Shown here: in pieces, positions 1 to 6,790 of the stretch | Numbering within the stretch: position 1 is the first letter of the stretch | Layout: each line of letters opens with the position of its first letter | Source: Thermaceae bacterium | GTDB taxonomy: Bacteria > Deinococcota > Deinococci > Deinococcales > Marinithermaceae | Direction: 5' to 3' | NCBI GenBank assembly: GCA_015490435.1 | Contig: WFXV01000115.1 | Location: forward strand, 1-13,393 | DNA length: 13,393 nucleotides | The notes under the pieces: generated by a model | The model's input: the letters and a program-made list of their open reading frames with translations, nothing else | What the model was told of the DNA's origin: nothing | Database searches by the model: none | Translations under genes and position numbers: made by a program

Positions 1-207
1 GGAGAGGCGGAGCTGGGCCTCGAGCCGCCGCGCGAGGGCGTGGGTGATCTCGTTCAGGGGGCTTTTCCCGATGTGGCGGTAGCGCGCTTTCAGCTCTTCA
101 AGGATCGGCGGGGGCGGCGGGTGGCCGTGGCGGATGTCGGTGTAGTAGGGGAGGATCTCGTCCTCGTCGTAGGGCGTGCCGTAGTACATGAAGAGAACGT
201 CGGTCAT
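1..207 (-). CDS. hemH: Ferrochelatase HemH, N-terminal part (cut by window edge)
   Basis: Only the first 69 codons are in the window. The protein starts MTDVLFMYYGTPYDEDE and carries the family landmarks YGTP (residues 9-12), YYTDIRHG (21-28) and GKSPLNEIT (47-55), which are typical of ferrochelatase N-termini. The family inserts ferrous iron into protoporphyrin IX or, in the coproporphyrin-dependent branch, into coproporphyrin III; the fragment cannot decide which. The ATG at 207-205 overlaps the hemE TGA by four bases (ATGA at 204-207), so the two genes are almost certainly translationally coupled and share a transcript. An AAAGGA about nine bases upstream, inside hemE, can serve as the ribosome-binding site. 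hemE-hemH order is a classic haem operon arrangement, which supports the call. Confidence 0.88.
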   Translation of the reverse strand, partial: MTDVLFMYYGTPYDEDEILPYYTDIRHGHPPPPPILEELKARYRHIGKSPLNEITHALARRLEAQLRLS

Positions 208-1220
208 CCTTGGGTCCTTTCGTGCACGTGCTCGACCACGCGTTGGACGTTTTCCTCCGGGGTGCCGGGGAGGATGCCGTGGCCGAGGTTGAAGACGTGG
301 CCGGGCCGGCCGAGGTTTGCTTCCAGCACCCGGTCCACGCCGCTTAAGAGCACTTCCTCCGGGGCGAAGAGCCGGGCGGGGTCGAGGTTGCCCTGGACCG
401 GGGTCTCCCCGAGCCGTTCGCGGGCCTCGTCCAGGGGCGTGGTGGTGTCGACGCCGATCGCGTCGCCGCCGGCTTCCTTCATGAGCTCGAGGAGGTGGTT
501 GGTGCCGGTGCCGAAGTGGATCGTGGGGCGGACCCCCGCGAGCGCCTGGAAGAGCGCCGCCGTCGGGCGCATCGCGTACTCGGCGTAGTCCTCCCGGGTG
601 AGCCGACCCACCCAGGAGTCGAAGACCATGAGCACGTCGGCCCCGGCCTCGGCCTGGGCCTTGAGGTAGGCCGCCATCGCCCGCGCCAGGTGGGAAAGGA
701 GCGCTTCGAAGGCCTTTGGGTAGTGGTACATGAAGCGCTTGGTCTCGACGAAGTTCTTCGAGGGTCCGCCCTCGATCAGGTAGGAGCCGAGGGTGAAGGG
801 GGCGCCGGCGAAGCCGATCAGGGGGACCTCGAGCTCAGCCTTCAGCATCCGGATGGCCTTGAGGACGTAAGGCGTATCCTCCTCGGGCGAAAACGCCCGG
901 AGCCTTTTCAGGTCCTCGGGGGTGCGGATGGGGTCCTCGACGACGGGCCCCTTCCTCTCGACGAGTTTCGTGGGAAACCCGAGCCCGGAAAACGGCGTGG
1001 AGAGGTCGGCGAAGAGGATCGCCGCGTCCACTCTGAGCTTCTTCACCGGCAGCAGGGTGACGTAGGTGGTGAGCTCCGGGTTCTGCACGATTGCCTCGAT
1101 CGTGTATTTCTCCCGGAGCTTGCGGTACTCGGCCTGGTAGCGGCCGGCCTGGCGCATGAACCAGACCGGCGTGTAGGGGGTGGGCTCGCCCCGGAGCGCG
1201 CGCAGGAGAACGTCGTTCAC
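204..1220 (-). CDS. hemE: Uroporphyrinogen decarboxylase
   Basis: A 338-residue protein of normal family length. It decarboxylates the four acetate side chains of uroporphyrinogen III to give coproporphyrinogen III, a cytosolic step of haem synthesis. Seen in the sequence: the N-terminal signature PVWFMRQAGRY (residues 18-28), ILFADLSTP (68-76) holding the expected catalytic Asp72, the second signature GFAGAPFTLGSYLIEGG (136-152), and FNLGHGI (310-316) with conserved His314. The start is GTG at 1220-1218. There is no good Shine-Dalgarno; instead TAAAAT ends seven bases before the GTG, so the gene probably has its own leaderless promoter overlapping the tyrA stop codon. It lies 10 bases after tyrA and overlaps hemH by four bases. 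It may be both read through from the aro-tyrA block and started separately. Confidence 0.96.
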   Translation of the reverse strand: MNDVLLRALRGEPTPYTPVWFMRQAGRYQAEYRKLREKYTIEAIVQNPELTTYVTLLPVKKLRVDAAILFADLSTPFSGLGFPTKLVERKGPVVEDPIRTPEDLKRLRAFSPEEDTPYVLKAIRMLKAELEVPLIGFAGAPFTLGSYLIEGGPSKNFVETKRFMYHYPKAFEALLSHLARAMAAYLKAQAEAGADVLMVFDSWVGRLTREDYAEYAMRPTAALFQALAGVRPTIHFGTGTNHLLELMKEAGGDAIGVDTTTPLDEARERLGETPVQGNLDPARLFAPEEVLLSGVDRVLEANLGRPGHVFNLGHGILPGTPEENVQRVVEHVHERTQG

Positions 1221-1233
1221 GGCGGCGATTTTA
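1221..1233 (-). promoter_or_regulatory. Likely leaderless promoter of hemE (-10 box TAAAAT)
   Basis: On the minus strand TAAAAT (1233-1228) is followed by CGCCGCC and then the hemE GTG. It matches TATAAT at five of six positions, and the distance puts transcription start at or next to the start codon. It overlaps the TAA stop codon of tyrA. I see no convincing -35 box. Spacing is the same as at seven to nine other genes in this window, which raises confidence. Confidence 0.5.
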
Positions 1234-2316
1234 CCCCGGGGAAACGACCCGGTAGCCGATGCCCTCTAAAACCCTCCGGGCGGCGGTCTTTTCGCCGGGC
1301 TCGGCAAAACCCAGCCGGATCGCGCCGCCCGCGTCCCGGATGGTGAGGACCTCGATGTCCTTGATGTTCACCCCGGCCTCGCCCAGGGCGGTGGTGATGC
1401 GGGCGAGCTCGCCGGGGCGGTCGGGCACCTGGACCACGAGCTCGTGGCGCACCGGGAGGAGGCTCCGCTTCACCACCGGAAGGGCGTCGCGGGTGCGTTT
1501 GGCCTCTTCCGCGAGGCGGAAGAGTTCCTCGGGGTGCTCGAGCGCGGCCTCGAGCTCCCCGAGCACCGCCCTGAGGTCGGCAAGCGCCGCCCGCACCGCC
1601 TCTTGGTTTTCCACCACCATGTCCCGGCTCATCCGCGGGCTTCCCGAGGCCACCCGGGTGAGGTCGCGAAACCCCCCAGCGGCGAGGAACATGAGGAGGT
1701 CCTTCTTCTCGTCGCGGGAGACGAGCAGATTGAGGGCCACCGCGAGCAGGTAGGGGAGGTGGCTCACCCGGGCGACCAGGCGGTCGTGGAGCTCGGGATC
1801 GAGGACCAGGGGGTAGGCCCCAAGCTCGCTGACCAGGGTCTCCACCTCCTCGAGGTCGGCAGGGTCGGTCTCCTCAGTGGGGGTGAGCACCCAGACCGCG
1901 GTTTCGAGGAGCCCGGCGTGGGCGTTTTGCAGCCCGGCCCGCTCGCTGCCCGCCATCGGGTGGCCGCCCACGAAGCGGGGCAGGCCCTTGGCCGCCCGCA
2001 CCACCGGCCCCTTCACGCTCCCCACGTCGGTAAAGAGCGTGCCTTCGCCGGCGTAGGGGCGGATCTCCTCGATCAGCGCGGGGATCGCCCCCACCGGGGC
2101 GGCGAGCACGGCGAGGTCGAGCTCGCCCACCCAAGGGCCGATTTCGGTGTGGGCCCGGTCGGCGGCGCCGAGGGCGAGGGCGGCCTCGAGGGCGCGGGGG
2201 TCGCGGTCGTAGGTATGGACCTCGCCGGCGAGGAAGCGGCTTTTGAGCCCCAGCGCCACCGAGCCGCCCAGGAGCCCGACGCCGAAAATCCCGACCCTAG
2301 CGTACCGGGGCCGCAT
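1231..2316 (-). CDS. tyrA: Prephenate dehydrogenase with C-terminal ACT domain
   Basis: A 361-residue protein that oxidatively decarboxylates prephenate to 4-hydroxyphenylpyruvate, the committed step to tyrosine. A Rossmann NAD(P)-binding site is visible at the N-terminus (IFGVGLLGGS, residues 10-19, GxGxxGG), followed by DVGSVKG (97-103), GGHPMAGSE (117-125) and SHLPYL (185-190); the histidines at 119 and 186 fit the conserved active-site histidines. From about residue 290 (HELVVQVPDRPGELARI) to the end there is an ACT domain, the usual small-molecule (tyrosine) sensing module, so allosteric control is likely. The ATG start lies 20 bases inside the end of the DAHP synthase gene, which implies coupling. 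AAGG six bases upstream is a weak ribosome-binding site. No better start is seen downstream before the Rossmann glycines. Confidence 0.95.
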   Translation of the reverse strand: MRPRYARVGIFGVGLLGGSVALGLKSRFLAGEVHTYDRDPRALEAALALGAADRAHTEIGPWVGELDLAVLAAPVGAIPALIEEIRPYAGEGTLFTDVGSVKGPVVRAAKGLPRFVGGHPMAGSERAGLQNAHAGLLETAVWVLTPTEETDPADLEEVETLVSELGAYPLVLDPELHDRLVARVSHLPYLLAVALNLLVSRDEKKDLLMFLAAGGFRDLTRVASGSPRMSRDMVVENQEAVRAALADLRAVLGELEAALEHPEELFRLAEEAKRTRDALPVVKRSLLPVRHELVVQVPDRPGELARITTALGEAGVNIKDIEVLTIRDAGGAIRLGFAEPGEKTAARRVLEGIGYRVVSPG

Positions 2317-3331
2317 CGAGCGCCTTGCCTACCGCCGGCAGGAGGGCCTTGACCCGGCTCATGAACTCGGCAAACTCCTCCTCGGTGAGCTGCTGGGCGG
2401 CGTCGGAGCGGGCTTCCTTCGGGTTCGGGTGGGTCTCGACGATGAGGCCGTCGGCGCCCGCCGCCACCCCGGCGAGGGCGAGCGGGGTCACCCACTCGCG
2501 CTTGCCGGCGGGGTGGCTGGGGTCGATCCAGACCGGCAGGTGGGTCCAGGACTTGAGCACCGGCACCGCCGAGACGTCGAGGGTGAACCGGGTCGCCTTC
2601 TCGAAGGTGCGGATGCCCCGCTCCACCAGGATCACGCGCTCGTTCCCCTCGGCGAGGATGTACTCGGCGCTCATCAGGAACTCTTCCAGGGTCATGCTCA
2701 TCCCGCGTTTTAAGAGCACCGGTTTCCCGGACTGCCCGGCCTCCTTCAAGAGGGCGAAGTTCTGGGCGTTGCGGGCGCCGATCTGGAGCATGTCGGCGTA
2801 CTCGGCGACGAGCTCCACCTTGTCCGGGCTCGTCACCTCGGTGACCACCGGCAACCCGGTCTCCGCCCGGGCCTCGGCCAGGATCTTGAGCCCCTCCTCG
2901 CCGAGCCCCTGGAAGGAGTAGGGGCTGGTGCGGGGCTTGAAGGCGCCGCCCCGGAGCATCTGGGCGCCGTGGCGCTTGACGTAGCGGGCGGCGGTGAGCG
3001 TCTGCTCCCGGGACTCCACCCCGCAGGGGCCGGCCGCCACCATGAAGTGGCCGCCGCCGGTCTTTCCGGTGGGGAACGAAACCACCGTAGGCAGGGGGTG
3101 CACCTCGAGGCTCGCAAGCTTATACGGCTTCGAGATCCGGATGACCTCGGCCACGTAGGGCAGGGCCCTGAAGTGCTCCATGATCTCGGGGGTCGGGCCC
3201 TTGCCCACCGCCCCCACCAGGGTGGTCTCGACGCCCTGGGAGACGTGGGGGCGAAAGCCAAATCGCGCGAGCTCGCGCTTCAGCTCCGAAAGCGCCTCTT
3301 CGCCAGCTTCCTTCTTCAATACGATCAGCAT
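2297..3331 (-). CDS. aroF: 3-deoxy-7-phosphoheptulonate (DAHP) synthase, type I-beta with N-terminal regulatory domain
   Basis: A 344-residue enzyme that condenses phosphoenolpyruvate and erythrose 4-phosphate, the first step of the shikimate pathway. Residues 1 to about 68 form the ferredoxin-like regulatory domain known from the Thermotoga maritima enzyme, where tyrosine and phenylalanine inhibit. The barrel follows, with GPCGVE (101-106), RGGAFKPRTSPY (127-138) and LLKRGMS (206-212). The four metal ligands expected for the family are present at Cys103, His273, Glu299 and Asp310. The ATG is preceded by GAGG at a spacing of eight bases, so this is a classical, not leaderless, start. It is followed by tyrA with a 20-base overlap. 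Upstream lies a 121-base stretch with a small Tyr-codon ORF (described separately) that may control it. The symbol could equally be aroG or aroA(G); the enzyme class is sure. Confidence 0.95.
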   Translation of the reverse strand: MLIVLKKEAGEEALSELKRELARFGFRPHVSQGVETTLVGAVGKGPTPEIMEHFRALPYVAEVIRISKPYKLASLEVHPLPTVVSFPTGKTGGGHFMVAAGPCGVESREQTLTAARYVKRHGAQMLRGGAFKPRTSPYSFQGLGEEGLKILAEARAETGLPVVTEVTSPDKVELVAEYADMLQIGARNAQNFALLKEAGQSGKPVLLKRGMSMTLEEFLMSAEYILAEGNERVILVERGIRTFEKATRFTLDVSAVPVLKSWTHLPVWIDPSHPAGKREWVTPLALAGVAAGADGLIVETHPNPKEARSDAAQQLTEEEFAEFMSRVKALLPAVGKALDAAPVR

Positions 3332-3452
3332 GGTTCAACCTCGGTTCCGTCGGGTTTTGAAAGGGGGCCTAGTGCCGCGCCGTCTTCCGAGAGGGGGAAT
3401 AGCCGGGATAGCCGTCTTCCACGCCCATCCCCCCTTTCCTCGCGGCGCTCAT
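3332..3452 (-). promoter_or_regulatory. Candidate mRNA leader of DAHP synthase with alternative hairpins
   Basis: Between the putative transcription start and the aroF ATG the RNA holds a G-rich segment (3438-3429, GAAAGGGGGG) that can pair in two exclusive ways: with AUUCCCCC (3400-3393; eight contiguous pairs including one G-U), or with a perfect nine-base complement CCCCCUUUC (3367-3359). The aroF Shine-Dalgarno GAGG could also pair with CCUC in the middle segment. The two Tyr codons of the small ORF lie at the 5' edge of the middle segment. There is no U-run after the distal pairing, so if this is an attenuator it would act on translation or through Rho rather than as an intrinsic terminator. 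A direct repeat, GGAAGACGGC, sits at 3420-3411 and 3388-3379. Structures are by eye only. Confidence 0.35.
3369..3452 (-). CDS. Possible 27-codon leader peptide with two Tyr codons
   Basis: ATG at 3452-3450 and TAG at 3371-3369 enclose 27 codons starting MSAARKGGMGVEDGYPGYSP. Tyrosine codons (both TAT) are at positions 15 and 18; such paired codons of the pathway end product are the hallmark of amino-acid leader peptides. The A of the ATG sits exactly seven bases past a TAACTT -10 box that itself lies 17 bases from a perfect TTGACA, so the ORF would be the leaderless first product of this transcript. It lies directly upstream of a DAHP synthase of a Tyr/Phe-inhibited type, and of tyrA. Against it: short G+C-rich ORFs arise by chance, only two of 27 codons are Tyr, and they are separated by two codons. 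Conservation in relatives would decide. Confidence 0.38.
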   Translation of the reverse strand: MSAARKGGMGVEDGYPGYSPSRKTARH

Positions 3453-3458
3453 GCTGCA

Positions 3459-3487
3459 AAGTTATGCCTCTTGGGCGCCGGTGTCAA
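3459..3487 (-). promoter_or_regulatory. Promoter for the aroF-tyrA block
   Basis: On the minus strand a perfect TTGACA (3487-3482) is followed after 17 bases by TAACTT (3464-3459), a TANNNT-type -10 box. Predicted start is near 3452, the A of the small Tyr-codon ORF. The -35 lies inside the thioesterase coding end and the -10 overlaps its TAA stop. This is the best two-part promoter in the window. Confidence 0.55.
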
Positions 3488-3860
3488 GCGGGACCACCGC
3501 CAGTGTCACCCGGGCGACGGAGATCAGCCGGCCTTCCTCGTCGCTGATCTCGACCTGCCAGACCTGGAGCCGCCGCCCCACCCTGAGGGGCCTGGCCTCG
3601 GCGTAGACCTCGCCGCTTTGCTTTTTTCGCAGGTGGCTCGCGTTGATCTCGACGCCGAAGGCGGCGTGCCCCTCGGGGACGTGGAGGTGGGCGGCGAAGC
3701 TCGCGAGGTGCTCGGCCAGCGCCACGCTCGCGCCCCCGTGGAGGAAGCCGAGGGGCTGGTGGTGGGCGGGGGTCACCGGCATCCGGGCCCGCGCCCGCGT
3801 TTCGGAAAGCTCCAGGATCTCGATCCCCAGCGTTTTCCCGAGTCCACCTTCGAGGTCCAT
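3462..3860 (-). CDS. Hotdog-fold acyl-CoA thioesterase (YdiI/MenI-like)
   Basis: A 132-residue single-domain hotdog protein. The stretch QPLGFLHGGASVALAE (residues 35-50) matches the YdiI/MenI and PaaI superfamily helix, with the expected active-site residues Gln35, His41 and Glu50 at the same relative spacing as Gln48, His54 and Glu63 of E. coli YdiI; VGLEINA-like FGVEINASH (68-76) and LQVWQVEI (98-105) also fit. YdiI/MenI hydrolyses 1,4-dihydroxy-2-naphthoyl-CoA in menaquinone synthesis but is promiscuous, so the real substrate here is inferred; menaquinone is the quinone of this phylum, which makes MenI plausible. The ATG start is preceded at six bases by CATAAT with an extended TG, suggesting a leaderless mRNA. 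It is divergent from the hydrolase gene with a 25-base gap, and its end contains the aroF promoter. Confidence 0.85.
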   Translation of the reverse strand: MDLEGGLGKTLGIEILELSETRARARMPVTPAHHQPLGFLHGGASVALAEHLASFAAHLHVPEGHAAFGVEINASHLRKKQSGEVYAEARPLRVGRRLQVWQVEISDEEGRLISVARVTLAVVPLDTGAQEA

Positions 3861-3865
3861 GGGCC

Positions 3866-3872
3866 GATTATG
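3866..3872. promoter_or_regulatory. Shared bidirectional -10 region, thioesterase / hydrolase
   Basis: The core GATTATG reads CATAAT on the minus strand (3872-3867, preceded by TG as an extended -10; six bases before the thioesterase ATG) and GATTAT on the plus strand (3866-3871). The plus box would start RNA near 3878, giving the hydrolase a very short leader in which AGGA precedes its GTG. The minus box is the stronger of the two. Hexamers on the two strands are offset by one base, as at three other divergent pairs here. Confidence 0.45.
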
Positions 3873-3885
3873 CCAGGATGGGGGC

Positions 3886-4659
3886 GTGGAAACGATCGTC
3901 TTCCTCCCCGGCTACCTGAGCCCGCCGGCGGGGTTTTCCGCCTTCCGGGAGGCCTTCCCCGACTACCGCCTCCTCGAGGCCGAACCCCACCCCACGCCCG
4001 CTTTGGCGGAGGAGGCTTGGCGGAGCCGGGTGCCCGAGGGGGCCCACCTGGTGGCCTTCTCCGAGGCCGGCGTCGCCGCCGTCCGGATCGCCCCCGAGGT
4101 CGGAGCAAAGAGCCTCGTGCTCTTTTCCCCCTACTTCCGGGTGGACGACGCCCTCCTCGCCCGCCTGCGGGCGCTTCGCCAGGCCTACGAAGAGGGCGGC
4201 CTCTCCGCCTTCGTGACCGCCGCCGCGCCCTGGTTCTTCGGGTCCTTGCTGCTTGGGCGGGGGCAGGCCCAGATCGAGGCCTGGGCCAAGGGGCTAGAGG
4301 GGCGCGACCTCGGGGCCTGGCTCGAGGGCCTTCTCTCGCTTGGCGACGTGCGCAAGTGGCTTCGCCGCCTGGAGCATCCCGCGCTCGTCGCCGTCGGGGC
4401 CGAGGACGTCTTCACCCCGATGCGCTACGGCCACGAGGTCACCGAGTGGGTGCCCGAGCTTCGGGGGATGCTGGTGACGATTGAGGGGGCGGGGCACTTC
4501 GCCCCTTGGGAAAACCCCGCCGAGGCCTCGGCGCTCGCCCGGGGGTTCATCGAGCGCTACGAGGACTTTTTGAAGGGGCCCGCCCACTGGCGGGAGGAGG
4601 AAGCAGAGGAGGCGGGGGCCAAGCCGTTGCTTCGTTTCGAGCCGGAGGCGCCTTCCTGA
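3886..4659 (+). CDS. Alpha/beta-hydrolase fold protein
   Basis: A 257-residue protein. It begins with strand ETIVFLPGYLSP, the usual first strand and oxyanion loop of small hydrolases. A serine triad can be proposed from order and context: Ser59 in VAFSEAG, Asp174 in GAEDVFTP and His204 in EGAGHFAPWENP. The nucleophile elbow is A-F-S-E-A rather than the standard G-x-S-x-G, so activity is likely but not certain. Helical cap residues lie at about 85-160. The substrate is unknown; nothing ties it to a specific esterase or peptidase. GTG at 3886 is preferred because the protein then opens directly with the first strand and AGGA lies upstream; an in-frame ATG at 3859 overlaps the divergent gene start and precedes the -10 box. 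It overlaps the next gene by one base (TGATG). Confidence 0.82.
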   Translation: METIVFLPGYLSPPAGFSAFREAFPDYRLLEAEPHPTPALAEEAWRSRVPEGAHLVAFSEAGVAAVRIAPEVGAKSLVLFSPYFRVDDALLARLRALRQAYEEGGLSAFVTAAAPWFFGSLLLGRGQAQIEAWAKGLEGRDLGAWLEGLLSLGDVRKWLRRLEHPALVAVGAEDVFTPMRYGHEVTEWVPELRGMLVTIEGAGHFAPWENPAEASALARGFIERYEDFLKGPAHWREEEAEEAGAKPLLRFEPEAPS

Positions 4660-5018
4660 TGGCCTACATTCACCTCTACGGCACCAACCTGGTCTACGAC
4701 GACGTTGGCGAGGGGCCGGTGGTCCTCTTGCTCGGGGCCTCGGCCGAGGACTGGAAGGATCCCCTTCCCCGGGGCTTTCGCTACCTGATCCCGGACCTCC
4801 CCGGCCGGGGGCGGACCGAGGGCGTGCCGCTCAGTCCCGAGGAGGACGCGGAGTTCGTGGTGGGGCTGATCATGATGCTGAACCTGGACGGCTACCGCGT
4901 CCTAGTGCGGGGCTACGGCGAGCGGGTGGGGGAGGTGCTCCGGGACCGGATGGGGCTCGAGGCGGTCTGCCCCGCCCCCGACGCGGCCGCGATCCGGCGC
5001 TGCTTGGAGGCGGAGTAG
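4659..5018 (+). CDS. Half-length alpha/beta-hydrolase-like protein without catalytic serine
   Basis: A 119-residue protein whose start ATG shares one base with the stop of the preceding hydrolase (TGATG), so the two are translated together. It resembles the N-terminal half of a hydrolase: VVLLLGASAEDW (residues 21-32, strand plus oxyanion loop), YLIPDLPGRGRTEG (42-55, the DLPGxGxS segment) and VLVRGYGERVGEVL (81-94), where the nucleophile elbow should be. There the G-x-S-x-G serine is replaced by Gly87, and the Asp/His-bearing half is absent. It is therefore probably non-catalytic. I recall a minimal hydrolase-fold protein of similar size in Thermus thermophilus (TTHA1544-like), and this may be its relative; I could not check. 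It is not simply a frameshifted remnant, since it ends cleanly and keeps good codon use. Confidence 0.78.
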   Translation: MAYIHLYGTNLVYDDVGEGPVVLLLGASAEDWKDPLPRGFRYLIPDLPGRGRTEGVPLSPEEDAEFVVGLIMMLNLDGYRVLVRGYGERVGEVLRDRMGLEAVCPAPDAAAIRRCLEAE

Positions 5019-5019
5019 G

Positions 5020-6717
5020 CTACTCGCTCTCGGCCTTGCCGTTTTCCCCGAGGAGCCGCTCGACGTCGGCGGGGGCTTCCGGGGGGCCGACCAGGATCAG
5101 GGTGTCTCCGGCCTCGAGCCGGGTGTGGCCCCGGGGCACGATCACCCGGTTCGCCTTCTCCCTAAGCACCGAGATCACCAGGACGTCGGGCGGGAGCCCG
5201 AGCTCGACGATGCGGCGCCCCACCCAGGGGTGCCCCTCTTCGAGCTGCATGGCGAAGGCGATCTCGTTGCCGTCCGGGTCTAGGGGTACCGGCTGACCGG
5301 TCTCGAGGAGGCGCGCCACCTGGGGAAGGGGCACGTCCTTGGGGATGGGCAGGCCACGCTCGGCGAGGCTTTGGAGCGCCAAGCGGATGTACTCGTGGGC
5401 GTGGACCGGGCTGTCGATGCGCTCGGGGACCTGGGAGCGGTAGAGGGTGACCTCGGGCCGGAGGAGGATGAACGAGGTGAAGCTCGAGAGCATGAGCGGC
5501 ACCAGGAGGCCGTAGCCCCCGGTCATCTCGGTGACCATCACGATGGTGGAAAGGGGCGTCTTGGCGGCGGCGGCGAAGAAGCTCGCCATCCCCACCAGGG
5601 CGAAGTCCACTGGGTTGAGCCCTAGCCCGGGGAAGAGGGCGGCCACCGCCTGCCCGTAGGCGCCGCCGAGGGCGGCCCCGATGAAGACGCTGGGGCCGAA
5701 GACGCCGCCCGAGCCGCCGGAGCCGATGGTGAGCGAGGTGGCGACCATCTTCCCGAACGCCATCAGGATCAAGATCAGAAAGGGGATCTTGTTCTCGAAG
5801 ACCATCTGGATCCAGCCGTAGCCGCCGGAGAGGACCTGGGGCAAAAGGGCGCCGAGCACGCCGGTGAGGAAGCCGCCGAGGGCGGGCTTTAGAAAGAGCG
5901 GGAGCTCGAGTCTCTTGAACCAGGCCTGGGTGCCGTAGAAGAGCTTGACGAAGAGCCACGCGGCCCCGGCCGCGATGGGCGCGAGCAGGAGGTAGAAGGG
6001 GAGCACCTCCGGCTGGTTGTAGTGGTCGGCCTGGAGGCTGAAGAGCGAGCCGTAGCCGCTCACGTACCCGGCGACCGAGTAGGCGGTGACCGCCGAGATG
6101 ATGCTCGGGATCAGGACCTCGCTTTCGGAGTCGAGCTTGGAGTAGAGCACCTCGGCGGCGAAAAGCGCCCCGCCCAAGGGGGCGTGGAAGACCGCGCCGA
6201 TCCCGCCCCCGGCGCCGGCCATCACCAGGATGCGGCGCTCGGTGTCGGAGAGTTTGAGCCAGCTCGCGGTGACCGAGGCGAGCCCGGCGCCGATCTGGGC
6301 GATCGGCCCCTCGCGGCCGCCGGAGCCACCCGAGCCCAGGGTGATCGCTGAAGCCAGGGTCTTGATGACCGGGACCTGGGGGCGGATGTAGCCCCCCTGT
6401 TCGTGGTAGGAGCGGATCACCGCGTCGGTGCCGTGGCCCTCGGCCTCGGGGGCGAAGGTGAAGACCAGCCAGCCCGCGATCAGCCCGCCGAGGCCGGTGA
6501 CGAGGGGGATGAGGAGCCGGCTAAAGGGGCCGAACGCGGGGCCCTCGCCGGCCTCGGTGGGGGGACGGTACTGGGCGAGCCCCTCGAGAAAGAGCTGGTG
6601 GCCCGTCTGGACCATCCAGTTGAACAGGATGGCGCCGATTCCGGCGACGATTCCAACCAAGAAGCTGAGGAGGAGGAGCCGGTACCAGCGGGTTTCGCTC
6701 GCCCGTTTCGCCGCCAC
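5020..6717 (-). CDS. CLC-family chloride channel/transporter with TrkA-C domain
   Basis: A 565-residue membrane protein. Residues 10 to about 430 form the CLC pore domain with its internal repeat; the gating glutamate is Glu136 in GREGP (134-138), the second anion motif is GSGGSGGVFGP (332-342), and Tyr426 aligns with the central tyrosine 445 of E. coli ClC-ec1. Residues about 483-556 match a TrkA-C (RCK-C) domain, a cytosolic ligand-sensing module, in place of the more common CBS pair. Two odd points against ClC-ec1: the first anion motif GSGIP reads GHGTD (94-98), and the inner proton glutamate (ec1 Glu203) is Val190, as in vertebrate channel-type CLCs. Channel versus exchanger is therefore open. 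The GTG start is six bases after TAGAAT, suggesting a leaderless mRNA. Its stop is one base from that of the facing gene. Confidence 0.93.
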   Translation of the reverse strand: MAAKRASETRWYRLLLLSFLVGIVAGIGAILFNWMVQTGHQLFLEGLAQYRPPTEAGEGPAFGPFSRLLIPLVTGLGGLIAGWLVFTFAPEAEGHGTDAVIRSYHEQGGYIRPQVPVIKTLASAITLGSGGSGGREGPIAQIGAGLASVTASWLKLSDTERRILVMAGAGGGIGAVFHAPLGGALFAAEVLYSKLDSESEVLIPSIISAVTAYSVAGYVSGYGSLFSLQADHYNQPEVLPFYLLLAPIAAGAAWLFVKLFYGTQAWFKRLELPLFLKPALGGFLTGVLGALLPQVLSGGYGWIQMVFENKIPFLILILMAFGKMVATSLTIGSGGSGGVFGPSVFIGAALGGAYGQAVAALFPGLGLNPVDFALVGMASFFAAAAKTPLSTIVMVTEMTGGYGLLVPLMLSSFTSFILLRPEVTLYRSQVPERIDSPVHAHEYIRLALQSLAERGLPIPKDVPLPQVARLLETGQPVPLDPDGNEIAFAMQLEEGHPWVGRRIVELGLPPDVLVISVLREKANRVIVPRGHTRLEAGDTLILVGPPEAPADVERLLGENGKAESE

Positions 6718-6722
6718 GGCGC

Positions 6723-6729
6723 TATTCTA
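6723..6729. promoter_or_regulatory. Shared bidirectional -10 region, CLC / outer-membrane-like protein
   Basis: TATTCTA reads TATTCT on the plus strand (6723-6728) and TAGAAT on the minus strand (6729-6724). The minus box ends six bases before the clc GTG, a leaderless arrangement. The plus box would give a leader of about 55 bases to the gene at 6791, which has its own ribosome-binding site; an alternative plus -10, TAGGGT, lies at 6766-6771. No strong -35 is visible on either side. Confidence 0.45.
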
Positions 6730-6790
6730 TGCGGATTTTCCCGAGCGGATGTCCCCCGCTTGGGGTAGGGTGGAAGGGGAGGTGTTGGGA

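Noticed and set aside
3379..3420. Ten-base direct repeat GGAAGACGGC in the aroF leader as an operator or CRISPR-like repeat
   Set aside because: Only two copies, both inside the short ORF, with no symmetry and no further copies seen nearby.
3359..3438. Perfect 9-base inverted repeat before aroF as an intrinsic terminator
   Set aside because: The downstream arm is followed by CAAAACCC, not a U-run, and the loop is over 60 bases. Kept only as a candidate alternative pairing.
3180..4484. A 434-codon plus-strand frame across the aroF start, thioesterase and hydrolase region
   Set aside because: It crosses well-supported genes on both strands and its translation is low-complexity proline, glycine and arginine; a composition artefact.
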